A DNA stretch of 64,000 nt from Zea mays. Lineage: Eukaryota > Streptophyta > Magnoliopsida > Poales > Poaceae. The notes below the pieces were generated by a model, which was given only the letters and a program-made list of their open reading frames with translations, was not told the origin of the DNA and searched no databases. Shown here one piece after another: positions 31,410-41,305 of this stretch (position 1 is the first letter of the stretch; each line of letters begins with the position of its first letter). The DNA is taken from NCBI RefSeq assembly GCF_902167145.1, contig NC_050101.1, forward strand, positions 116,155,789 to 116,219,788. The letters run 5' to 3'. A program made the translations under genes and the position numbers.

Positions 31410-32291
31410 AATTGATATCAGCAGCTAGGTTTAGTTTTTCTCTCCTCCCCTCCCACCCCACATCCGTTAGCTACCCAGTGCCCCCCACGCCGGCCACCCC
31501 AGGCCAGGCCTAGCCGCCAGTCTCTCTTCATCCCTCATCCCGCATGCGCCCTGCTGCGCTTCGCAGTGCACAAGGGCCGCACCCCTCCTCTTCGGCCTCC
31601 GTCACGCCAGCCGCTGGGACCCCAGCGCGCCTGACCGTGTGCCTTCCTTGTTGCCCAGGCCCGATCGTGCGCCGCTGACCCTCGCCACGCTGGTGACGTT
31701 TCCCTGCTCGGCTCCCTGGACGCGCGCTCCTTTCCTTGGCCACCACAGCGGAGCTCGCGCAGCTCACTGGGTTCGTGGAGGCACAACAGAGGTTGTGCGC
31801 CGGCTCTGAGCTGCTCCTTGTCTCCACCCACATGGCTGGCAACCGTGCTGCCCCCTGCGGCGCTCCTTGCAGCGCTCTCCCACCTTCCCCCACAGCCGTC
31901 GCCGGCCAACACAGACTCGTCGACGCTGCCTCCCCTCTACCGCGGTGCCTCCCCTGCTCTGCTCTCTGTGTCGCCCGTCCCCTCCACCTGGACGCGCGCG
32001 CGCACTCCGCTGGCACTCTCTGCCCGCCTCGTCCTGCCCCCGTCGGATCGAGCTCGCTCGCCATAGAGCTCTGCTCCCCTCGGTAGTCGGCCTTTGATTT
32101 GAGGTCGCGCCGCCAGCCAAGAACCCCGCCGCCGGGACAAGCCGCCCCTGCGCCACTGCCTTGATGGCAGTCCCCATCTCCCACATCTTTGGCACCACCC
32201 AGCTCGACTCGCCCCACCAACAGGCATACGATGTTGCAGCTGGCACCCCAGGCACTCTTCTCCCCGCTAGCGATCCTCCCAACGCCGCCGT
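31410..32291 (+). other. GC-rich leader of the presumed copia relic
   Basis: GC-rich DNA with no conserved protein. It is interrupted at 32291 by the long-LTR element (TSD gccgt) and continues at 51736. Orientation agrees with the copia pol remains at 53.9-55.3 kb. Confidence 0.4.
32287..32291. repeat. Left target-site duplication of the long-LTR element (gccgt)
   Basis: gccgt before the LTR start at 32292 recurs at 51731-51735 after the right LTR, about 19.4 kb away. Confidence 0.93.
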
Positions 32292-34435
32292 TGTCACACC
32301 CGGGTTTCGGGATACCAGGACCCGATCACGAACATAATCACCAGGTGTGCTGAACCAAGTCTCACACATATAATGAATCATGACACAGAATCGAATGTCA
32401 CAACTTTACTATATAATAGGAGTTCTATACAAAATAAATAAATAATTACATATAAGGAGACAACGGTCCAGCAATCCAAAGTTGACTGGGAGACGACGGC
32501 CTAAACCACTCACGAACTCATCACAGCATCCTCCATGCACCTCATCATCACAGCATCCTCCATGCACCTCATCCTGTGGTACCTAATCTTTACCTGTGGG
32601 GGTGTGAGACAGCAAGAGTGAGTTCACATACTTTCATCGCTCAACAAGTTGTGGGAATAATGTGAATGAACTCGTCAAAGGTGGGAGCTCACGTGAAGTG
32701 TAAGGCTTACCAAAGAGGATGGTTAGAGCTGAGCATTGCTTTTAAAGTTGGACAAAATTTTATTAGCAAATACTAAGTATAAGTAAATATCAACCCAATT
32801 AAGTAGTAAAACAAAAGTAATAACATCACCTGCGATGCAATGCATATGACAAATTGAATTTAGTTCCATAAGTTAATCATGTGAATGTCCGAGCTGCTCA
32901 TGACCGTGAGCACGACTAGTATACCAGTTTTACACTCTGCAGAGGTGGCGCATCTTTACCCACAAGTCATGTTACCCATCTGCCACGGGGTTGTACGGGC
33001 CCCATACACCTCTACCAAGGAAGCGAGGCAGGGTAACACTACGAGACCTTTACAAAGTTCCACTAGCTTCAGAAAACCCACTGCAGTTTATAGTAAGCTC
33101 CAATGCAGGGATCCCTTGTCTGACCGCCATCACAGCAAAATCAACCAAGGACCTCTCTACACTGACCACTCCCCTACTGCCCTTGCCCCTTTCAGGTGAG
33201 GTAGTCTTCCACTAGCTTTCCTAATTAATCAGTCGGGCGTCCCATTAAACCCTTGTGGTAGCACTGTTTTCCCGGGTGGTCGCTTCATGTTCCAATTAAC
33301 ATAATGGTCTTATCATGAGCAGTAAATAACAACTGATAACAAACGTATAATCATGAATAATGTTTATCTCAATACCCAAAACCACATATAGCACTAGCAA
33401 GTACTACCCAAAAAGTTCAGTGGTAAACAAGGCATAAAGATAGACAAACTAGGGTAACATATTAGGTCCCATCAAAATTAACCTAGGCAGATCATTATGA
33501 TTAATTAGAACATGAGTGGGTAAAAGAAGTGATCAAGGGCACAACTTGCTTGGAACTTGAGATTCCAGGTACCAACTTGCTCTTCATATGACATGTGTCC
33601 TCACTTCTAAACGTAGTAATACAGACAAGCATGTATAGGCAAAATTAACATCACACCAATCATAAGAACAAAATATATATTAATAATCTACATAATAAAA
33701 TAAGATCATAGAAATAGGAATCATTAATTTTGGATTTATAGATTTTAAGTTATGGATTTCCAAAGATTCTATGCGCTTTGTACGAGATTAATTAGGATAA
33801 CAATTTTAATATGGCTTTTATGTCAAAACAGTGGCACAAAATGATAAACAATAATATTACAAAATTATAGAAATTGGAATGGATTAATTTGGACTCCATA
33901 TAAATTTTCTATGAATTAAACAAATTCTAGCCATTATTTTCATATTAAAAATCCATTTCTAAATTTATTTCCCTGATTTCTTAATTCCCTGGTCTGGCGC
34001 AATATTATTAGAAATAGCAGGGGCTAACTCGCAAATCTCCCCAAGACTCAGGATTCCCCACAGAGGGGACTGCGGGTTGAATAGGTAAATATTTAAGGGG
34101 CTCATCTGTAAAATAGCCACATCGAAGGGGTATTTGATGATCTGAGCCGCTGGATCACAATCCAACGGACCAGATCCGATCCCCATCTCCCGCGAACCGA
34201 TACGTAATCATAGCCATCCGATCAGTAGTGAATGGCCATGATTTTATGAACCGAAACTGTATGCATATTCTAATATGAGCCGTTCATCACCGATCCGTAG
34301 GTCGGAGTTTGTTTCTACGTGAGTTAACCACGGCCCTGCATTACCGATCCGACGGCCCACCTTTCTTCTTTCCCCAGACACTAACCGGGCGGCGGCGCAA
34401 ACACGATCAGCGGTGGTGCCCCGCCGGAGGATGGC
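32292..34435 (-). repeat. 3' LTR of the long-LTR element, first part
   Basis: Starts TGTCACACCCGGG; collinear with 48101-50225. Relative to the right LTR it carries many C-to-T and G-to-A type changes near its start and a local duplication of about 27 bp (catcacagcatcctccatgc twice, about 32519-32570). It is interrupted by the Sirevirus at 34436; 34431-34435 is the TSD atggc. Confidence 0.9.
34431..34435. repeat. Left target-site duplication of the Sirevirus compound (atggc)
   Basis: atggc recurs at 45382-45386. The uninterrupted sequence in the right LTR (about 50221) shows a single atggc, which confirms the duplication. Confidence 0.95.
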
Positions 34436-34580
34436 TGATAGTCGCCTAGAGGGGGGGTGAATAGGGCGAAACTGAAATTTACAAATATAAACACAACTAC
34501 AAGCCGGGTTAGCATTAGAAATATAAACGAGTCCACGAGAGAGGGCGCAAAACAAATCGCAAGCAAATGAAGAGTGTGAC
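34436..34580 (-). repeat. 145-bp stub of a third Sirevirus LTR
   Basis: Matches the first 145 bp (plus strand) of 44051-45381, then switches at 34581 to gag sequence. The junction gtgac/gtcgcccc has at most one base of shared sequence, typical of a deletion by end joining. Confidence 0.92.
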
Positions 34581-35846
34581 GTCGCCCCTGTCACTATCAC
34601 TTGATAATGGACATTTAGCTATAAAGTGACCGGGCTTACCACACTTGTAGCAAACCTTTTTGGAGCGGGACTTGTAGTCTTTCCCTCTCCTTTGCTTGAG
34701 GATTTGGCGGAAGCTCTTGATGACGAGCGCCATTTCCTCATTGTCGAGCTTGGAGGCGTCTATTGGTTGTCGACTTGGTGTAGAATCCTCCTTCTTTTCC
34801 TCCGTCGCCTTGAATGCGATGGGTTGAGCTTCGGATGTGGAGGGATCATCAAGCTCGTTGATCTTCCTCGAGCCTTCGATCATGCACTCAAAACTTACAA
34901 AATTCCCGATAACTTCCTCGGGGGTCATTTTAGTATATCTAGGATTACCACGAATTAATTGAACTTGAGTGGGGTTAAGGGAAATGAGAGATCTTAGAAT
35001 AACTTTAACCACTTCGTGGTCGTCCCACTTCTTGCTCCCGAGATTGCGCACTTGATTCACCAAGGTCTTGAGCCGGTTGTACATGTGTTGTGGCTCCTCC
35101 CCTTTGCGAAGGCGGAACCGACCGAGCTCCCCCTCGATCGTTTCCCGCTTGGTGATCTTTGTGAGCTCATCTCCCTCGTGCGCGGTTTTGAGCACATCCC
35201 AAACCTCCTTGGCGCTCTTCAACCCTTCAACTTTGTTATACTCCTCTCTACTTAAAGAGGCGAGGAGTATTGTTGTTGCTTGAGAGTTGAAGTGCTCGAT
35301 TTGGGCCACCTCATCCTCATCATAGTCTTCATCCCCTACGGACGATACCTGTGCACCAAACTCAACAACATCCCATATACTTTTGTGGAGCGAGGTTAGA
35401 TGAAATCGCATTAAATCACTCCACCTAGCGTAATCTTCACCATCAAAAGTTGGTGGTTTGCCTAATGGGACGGAAAGTAAAGGTGTATGTTTAGAAATGC
35501 GAGGGTAGCGTAGGGGGATCTTACTATACTTCTTGCGCTCTTGGCGCTTAGAAGTGACGGATGCCGCGTCGGAGCCGGAGGTGGATGTTGATGAAGTGTC
35601 GGTCTCGTAATAGACCACTTTCCTCATCCTCTTGTGCTTGTCCCCACTCCGATGCGGCTTGTGAGAAGAAGATTTCTCCTTCTTCTCTTTGTGGTGAGAA
35701 GAAGATTTCTTCTCCTTCCCTTTGTTGGAGGAGCTCTTCTTCTTCTCCTTCCTCTTGGTGCGGGACTCTTCCGATGAAGTGCTCCCATGGCTTGTAGTGG
35801 GCTTTTCGCCGGTCTCCATCTCCTTCTTGGCGTGATCTCTCGACAT
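34581..35846 (-). pseudogene. gag: Partial second Sirevirus gag
   Basis: Starts at an ATG at 35846 as in the full gag and runs through the lysine/serine-rich N-terminus, the capsid region and the zinc knuckle CYKCGKPGHFIAKC. It is cut just after SSDSDRGD at the deletion junction; a short unrelated tail to 34515 is translated LTR. By eye it differs from 42737-44002 at about 14 positions over 1.27 kb, six of them amino acid changes. It has no pol and no intact 3' LTR of its own. Confidence 0.9.
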
Positions 35847-35880
35847 CACTTCGAGCGGTTAGGCTCTAATGAAGCACCGG

Positions 35881-35892
35881 GCTCTGATACCA
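35881..35892 (-). other. Second primer-binding site of the Sirevirus compound
   Basis: gctctgatacca is TGGTATCAGAGC on the minus strand, the initiator-Met tRNA complement, two bases from the middle LTR. It shows that the gag piece derives from a complete 5' end. Confidence 0.9.
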
Positions 35893-35894
35893 AT

Positions 35895-37226
35895 TGATAG
35901 TCACCTAGAGGGGGGGGTGAATAGGGCGAAACTGAAATTTACAAATATAAACACAACTACAAGCCGGGTTAGCGTTAGAAATATAAACGAGTCCACGAGA
36001 GAGGGCGCAAAACAAATCGCAAGCAAATGAAGAGTGTGACACGCAGATTTGTTTTACCGAGGTTCGGTTCTCGCAAACCTACTCCCCGTTGAGGAGGCCA
36101 CAAAGGCCAGGTCTCTTTCAACCCTTCCCTCTCTCAAACGGTCCCTCGGACCGAGTGAGCTTCTCTTCTCAAATCAAAGCCGGGAACAAAACTTCCCCGC
36201 AAGGGCCACCACACAATTGGTGCCTCTTGCCTTGATTACAATTGAGTGTTGATCACAAGAGCAAGTGAGAAAGAAAAGAAGCAATCTAAGCGCAAGAGCT
36301 CAAAAGAACACGACAAATCTCTCTCGCTAATCACTAAAGACTTGTGTGGAGTTGGAGAGGATTTGATCTCTTTAGTGTGTCTAGAATTGAATGCCTAGCT
36401 CTTGTAAGTGGTTGAGAAATGAAAAGCTTGGATGACTTGAATGTGGGGGTGGTTGGGGTATTTATAGCCCCAACCACCAAACTTGACCGTTGGTGGAGGC
36501 TGTCTGCTCGATGGCGCACCGGACAGTCCGGTGCACACCGGACATGTCCGGTGCCCCAGCCACGTCACCAATGTCGTTGGATTCTGACCGTTGGAGTTCT
36601 GACTTCTGGGCCCGCCTTGATGTCCGGTGGCGCACCAGACACGAACTGTTCACTATCCGGTGCGCCAGTATGGGCACGCCTGACTTCTGTGCGCGCTGCG
36701 CGCGCATTTAATGCATCGCAGGTAGCCGTTGGCGCGATGTAGCCGTTGCTCCGGAGTTTCACCGGACAGTCCGGTGCACACCGGACATGTCCGGTGAATT
36801 ATAGCGGACTAGCCGTTGGAGATTCCCGAAGCTGGCGAGTTCCTGAGGCTGCTCCTTCTTGGTGCACCGGACACTGTCCGGTGTACACCGGACAGTCCGG
36901 TGAATTATAGTGCGAGTGCCTCTGGAAATTCCCGAAGGTGGCGAGTTTGCGTTGGAGTCCTCTGGTGCACCGGACATGTCCGGTGGTGCACCGGACACTG
37001 TCCGGTGGCACACCGGACAGTCCGGTGCGCCAGACCAGAGGTGCCTTCGGTTGGCCCTTTGCTCTTTTGATGAACCCAACTCTTGGTCTTTTTATTGGCT
37101 AAGTGTGAACCTTTAGCACCTGTATAACTTATACACTAGAGCAAACTAGTTAGTCCAATTATTTGTGTTGGGCAATTCAACCACCAAAATTATTTAGGGA
37201 CTAGGTGTAAGCCTAATTCCCTTTCA
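35895..37226 (-). repeat. Middle LTR of the Sirevirus compound
   Basis: 1332 bp, ends TGATAGTC...CCCTTTCA on the plus strand. It serves as 3' LTR for the complete copy and as 5' LTR for the truncated one. It has about nine copies of a palindrome of the type accggacagtccggt or accggacatgtccggt at 36515-37030, and a TATA box within an inverted repeat near 36459. Confidence 0.95.
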
Positions 37227-38049
37227 ATCTCCCCCTTTTTGGTGATTGATGCCAACACAAACCAAAGCAAATATAGAAGTGCATAATTGACTTAGTTTGC
37301 AAAATGTAAGTGTAAAGGTTGCTTGGAATTGGGCCAATATAAATACTTACGAGATATGCATGGATTGTTTCTTTTATTCTTAATATTTTGGACCTCGCTT
37401 GCACCACATGTTTTGTTTTTGCAAACTCTTTTGTAAATCCTTTTCAAAGTTCTTTTGCAAATAGTCAAAGGTAAATGAATAAGATTTTGCAAAGCATTTT
37501 CAAGATCTGAAATTTTCTCTCCCTGTTTCAAATGCTTTTCCTTTGACTAAACAAAACTTCCCCTAAATGAGATCCTCCTCTTAATGTTCAAGAGGGTTTT
37601 GATATTTCATTTTTGAAATACTACTTTCTCCCCCTTTTGAACACAATAGGAAAGCCAATTGATAATATCCTTGGAAACACAAAGTTTTTGAAATTGGTGG
37701 TGGTGCGGTCCTTTTGCTTTGGGCTCATACTCTCTCCCCCTTTGGCATGAATCGCCAAAAAACGGAATCATTAGAGCCCTCGAAGTGCTATCTTCCCCTT
37801 TGGTCATAAATAAATAAGTTAAGATTATACCAAAGACGAAATCCTTTTGCTCTCTCCCCCAAGGATGGAGAGTCTCTTGGAGCGACGACGAAGGATGAGT
37901 TACGGAGTGGAAGCCTTTGTCTTCGCCGAAGACTCCAATTCCCTTTCAATACACCTATGACTTGTTTTGAAATAGACTTGAAAAACACATTAGTCATAGC
38001 ATATGAAAAAGACATGATCAAAGGTAGATAAGTGGGCTATGTGTGCAAG
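37227..38049 (-). other. Sirevirus noncoding region with repeated polypurine-like motifs
   Basis: The polypurine tract adjoins the LTR (atctccccctttttgg, 37227-37242). Similar ctccccc motifs occur near 37628, 37733 and 37854. Extra internal polypurine-like sites before the 3' LTR are, as I recall, characteristic of Sireviruses. There is no ORF of note. Confidence 0.75.
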
Positions 38050-41000
38050 TTAACAAAAGAAATTGCGTGAATCAAGAATATTGAGCTCATGCCTAAGTTT
38101 GGTAAAAGTTTGTTCATCAAGAGGCTTGGTAAAGATATCGGCTAATTGATCTTTAGTGTTAATGTAAGAAATCTCGATATCTCCCTTTTGTTGGTGATCC
38201 CTAAGAAAATGATACCGGATGGCTATGTGTTTAGTGCGGCTATGCTCGACGGGATTGTCGGCCATTTTGATTGCACTCTCATTATCACATAGCAAAGGGA
38301 CTTTGGTTAATTTGTAACCGTAGTCCCGCAGGGTTTGCCTCATCCAAAGCAATTGCGCGCAACAATGGCCTGCGGCAATGTACTCGGCTTCGGCGGTGGA
38401 AAGAGCGACCGAATTTTGCTTCTTTGAAGTCCAAGACACCAAGGATCTTCCCAAGAACTGGCAAGTCCCCGATGTGCTCTTCCTATTGATTTTGCACCCC
38501 GCCCAATCAGCATCTGAATAACCAATCAAATCAAATGTGGATCCCCGAGGGTACCAAAGCCCAAACTTAGGAGTATAAGCCAAATATCTCAAGATTCGTT
38601 TTACGGCCGTAAGGTGGGATTCCTTAGGGTCGGATTGGAATCTTGCACACATGCAAACGGAAAGCATAATGTCCGGTCGAGATGCACATAGGTAGAGTAA
38701 TGAACCAATCATCGACCGGTATACCTTTTGATCCACGGACTTACCTCCCGTGTCGAGGTCGAGATGCCCATTAGTTCCCATGGGTGTCTTGATGGGTTTG
38801 GCATCCTTCATTCCAAACTTGCTTAGAATATCTTGAGTGTACTTCGTTTGGCTTAGGAAGGTGCCTTCTTGGAGTTGCTTGACTTGGAATCCTAGAAAAT
38901 ACTTCAACTCCCCCATCATAGACATCTCGAACTTTTGTGTCATGATCCTACTAAATTCTTCACATGTAGACTCGTTAGTAGACCCAAATATAATATCATC
39001 GACATAAATTTGGCATACAAACAAGTCATTTTCAAGAGTTTTAGTGAATAGAGTAGGATCGGCCTTTCCGACTTTGAAGCCATTAGCAATAAGAAAATCT
39101 CTAAGGCATTCATACCATGCTCTTGGGGCTTGCTTGAGCCCATAAAGCGCCTTAGAGAGCTTATAGACATGGTTAGGATACTCACTGTCTTCAAAGCCGG
39201 GAGGTTGCTCAACATAGACCTCTTCCTTGATTGGTCCATTGAGGAAGGCACTTTTCACGTCCATTTGATAAAGCTTAAAGCCATGGTAAGTAGCATAGGC
39301 TAATAATATACGAATTGACTCAAGCCTAGCTACGGGTGCATAGGTTTCACCGAAATCCAAACCTTCGACTTGGGAGTATCCCTTGGCCACAAGTCGAGCT
39401 TTGTTCCTTGTCACCACACCATGCTCATCTTGCTTGTTGCGGAAGACCCATTTGGTTCCTACAACATTTTGATTAGGACGTGGAACTAAATGCCATACCT
39501 CATTCCTAGTGAAGTTGTTGAGCTCCTCTTGCATCGCCACCACCCAATCCGAATCTTGTAGTGCTTCCTCTACCTTGTGTGGCTCAATAGAGGAAACAAA
39601 CGAGTAATGTTCACAAAAATGTGCAACACGAGATCTAGTGGTTACCCCCTTATGAATGTCGCCGAGGATGGTGTCGACGAGGTGATCTCGTTGGATTGCT
39701 TGGTGGACTCTTGGGTGTGGCGGCCTTTGCTCTTCATCCTCCTTGTCTTGATCATTTGCATCTCCCCCTTGATCTATGCCGTCATCTTGAGGTGGCTCAT
39801 TTGATTGATCTTCTTCTTCATCAACTTGAGCCTCTTCCTCATTTTGAATTGGTGGAGATGCTTGCATGGAGGAGGACGGTTGATCTTGTGCTTTTGGAGG
39901 CTCTTCGGATTCCTTAGGACATACATCCCCAATGGACATGTTCCTTAGAGCGATGCACGGAGCCTGTTCTTCACCTATCTCATCAAGATCAACTTGCTCT
40001 ACTTGAGAGCCGTTAGTCTCATCAAACACAACGTCACAAGAAACTTCAACTTGTCCAGTGGACTTGTTAAAGACTCTATATGCCCTTGTGTTTGAGTCAT
40101 ATCCTAGTAAAAAGCCTTCTACAGTCTTAGGAGCAAATTTAGATTTTCTACCTCTTTTAACAAGAATAAAGCATTTGCTACCAAAGACTCTAAAATATGA
40201 AATGTTGGGCTTTTTACCGGTTAGGAGTTCATATGATGTCTTCTTGAGGATTCGGTGAAGATATAACCGGTTGATGGCGTAGCAAGCGGTGTTGACCGCC
40301 TCGGCCCAAAACCGATCCGAAGTCTTGTACTCATCAAGCATGGTTCTTGCCATGTCCAATAGAGTTCGATTCTTCCTCTCCACTACACCATTTTGTTGCG
40401 GTGTGTAGGGAGAAGAGAACTCATGCTTGATGCCCTCCTCCTCAAGGAAGCCTTCAATTTGAGAATTCTTGAACTCCGTCCCGTTGTCGCTTCTAATTTT
40501 CTTGATTCTTAAGCCGAACTCATTTTGAGCCCGTCTCAAGAACCCCTTTAAGGTCTCTTGGGTTTGAGATTTTTCCTGTAAAAAGAATACCCAAGTGAAG
40601 CGAGAATAATCATCCACAATAACTAGACAGTACTTACTCCCGCCGATGCTTATGTAAGCAATCGGGCCGAATAGGTCCATGTGTAGGAGCTCTAGTGGCC
40701 TGTCGGTCGTCATGATGTTCTTGTGTGGATGATGGGCTCCAACTTGCTTTCCTGCCTGACATGCGCTACAAATCCTGTCTTTCTCAAAATGAACATTTGT
40801 TAGCCCTAAAATGTGTTCTCCCTTTAGAAGCTTATGAAGATTCTTCATCCCAACATGGGCTAGTCGGCGGTGCCAGAGCCAACCCATGTTAGTCTTAGCA
40901 ATTAAGCATGTGTCGAGTTCAGCTCTATCAAAATCTACTAAGTATAGCTGACCCTCTAACACACCCTTAAATGCTATTGAATCATCACTTCTTCTAAAGA

Positions 41001-41292
41001 CAGTGACACCTACATCAGTAAAGAGACAGTTGTAGCCCATTTTGCATAATTGAGATACGGAAAGCAAATTGTAGTCTAATGAATCTACAAGAAAAACATT
41101 TGAAATAGAATGGTCAGGAGATATAGCAATTTTACCCAATCCTTTGACCAAACCTTGTTTTCCATCCCCGAATGTGATTGCTCGTTGGGGATCATGGTTT
41201 TTCTCGTAGGAGGAGAACATCTTTTTCTCCCCTGTCATGTGGTTTGTGCACCCGCTATCGAGTATCCAACTTGAGCCCCCGGATGCATAAAC
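38050..41292 (-). CDS. pol: Sirevirus pol polyprotein (protease, integrase, RT, RNase H)
   Basis: The frame is open from 41292 to the stop at 38050. From the first ATG (41238) it has 1062 codons, but the protease motif [13 protein letters not shown] lies just upstream (DSG at 41251-41259), so translation must enter earlier. Order after the protease: zinc-binding H-H-C-C region, integrase core ([23 protein letters not shown], i.e. D-D-E), RT ([31 protein letters not shown], catalytic YVDD) and RNase H ([22 protein letters not shown]). It ends [11 protein letters not shown]. No lesion is visible, so enzymatic activity is plausible. The frame differs from gag, with a TAG at 41293-41295 in between. 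Confidence 0.9.
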   Translation of the reverse strand, partial: VYASGGSSWILDSGCTNHMTGEKKMFSSYEKNHDPQRAITFGDGKQGLVKGLGKIAISPDHSISNVFLVDSLDYNLLSVSQLCKMGYNCLFTDVGVTVFRRSDDSIAFKGVLEGQLYLVDFDRAELDTCLIAKTNMGWLWHRRLAHVGMKNLHKLLKGEHILGLTNVHFEKDRICSACQAGKQVGAHHPHKNIMTTDRPLELLHMDLFGPIAYISIGGSKYCLVIVDDYSRFTWVFFLQEKSQTQETLKGFLRRAQNEFGLRIKKIRSDNGTEFKNSQIEGFLEEEGIKHEFSSPYTPQQNGVVERKNRTLLDMARTMLDEYKTSDRFWAEAVNTACYAINRLYLHRILKKTSYELLTGKKPNISYFRVFGSKCFILVKRGRKSKFAPKTVEGFLLGYDSNTRAYRVFNKSTGQVEVSCDVVFDETNGSQVEQVDLDEIGEEQAPCIALRNMSIGDVCPKESEEPPKAQDQPSSSMQASPPIQNEEEAQVDEEEDQSNEPPQDDGIDQGGDANDQDKEDEEQRPPHPRVHQAIQRDHLVDTILGDIHKGVTTRSRVAHFCEHYSFVSSIEPHKVEEALQDSDWVVAMQEELNNFTRNEVWHLVPRPNQNVVGTKWVFRNKQDEHGVVTRNKARLVAKGYSQVEGLDFGETYAPVARLESIRILLAYATYHGFKLYQMDVKSAFLNGPIKEEVYVEQPPGFEDSEYPNHVYKLSKALYGLKQAPRAWYECLRDFLIANGFKVGKADPTLFTKTLENDLFVCQIYVDDIIFGSTNESTCEEFSRIMTQKFEMSMMGELKYFLGFQVKQLQEGTFLSQTKYTQDILSKFGMKDAKPIKTPMGTNGHLDLDTGGKSVDQKVYRSMIGSLLYLCASRPDIMLSVCMCARFQSDPKESHLTAVKRILRYLAYTPKFGLWYPRGSTFDLIGYSDADWAGCKINRKSTSGTCQFLGRSLVSWTSKKQNSVALSTAEAEYIAAGHCCAQLLWMRQTLRDYGYKLTKVPLLCDNESAIKMADNPVEHSRTKHIAIRYHFLRDHQQKGDIEISYINTKDQLADIFTKPLDEQTFTKLRHELNILDSRNFFC

Positions 41293-41305
41293 CTACAAGA
41301 CAAGT

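Noticed and set aside
30807..32381. Several 100-230 codon ORFs in GC-rich DNA
   Set aside because: Low-complexity, present on both strands, some crossing the border of the long-LTR element at 32292; they are compositional artefacts.
36515..37030. Regularly recurring short palindromes that look like a CRISPR array
   Set aside because: Spacing is irregular, the motifs are palindromic LTR promoter elements, they recur in every Sirevirus LTR here, and this is a plant genome.
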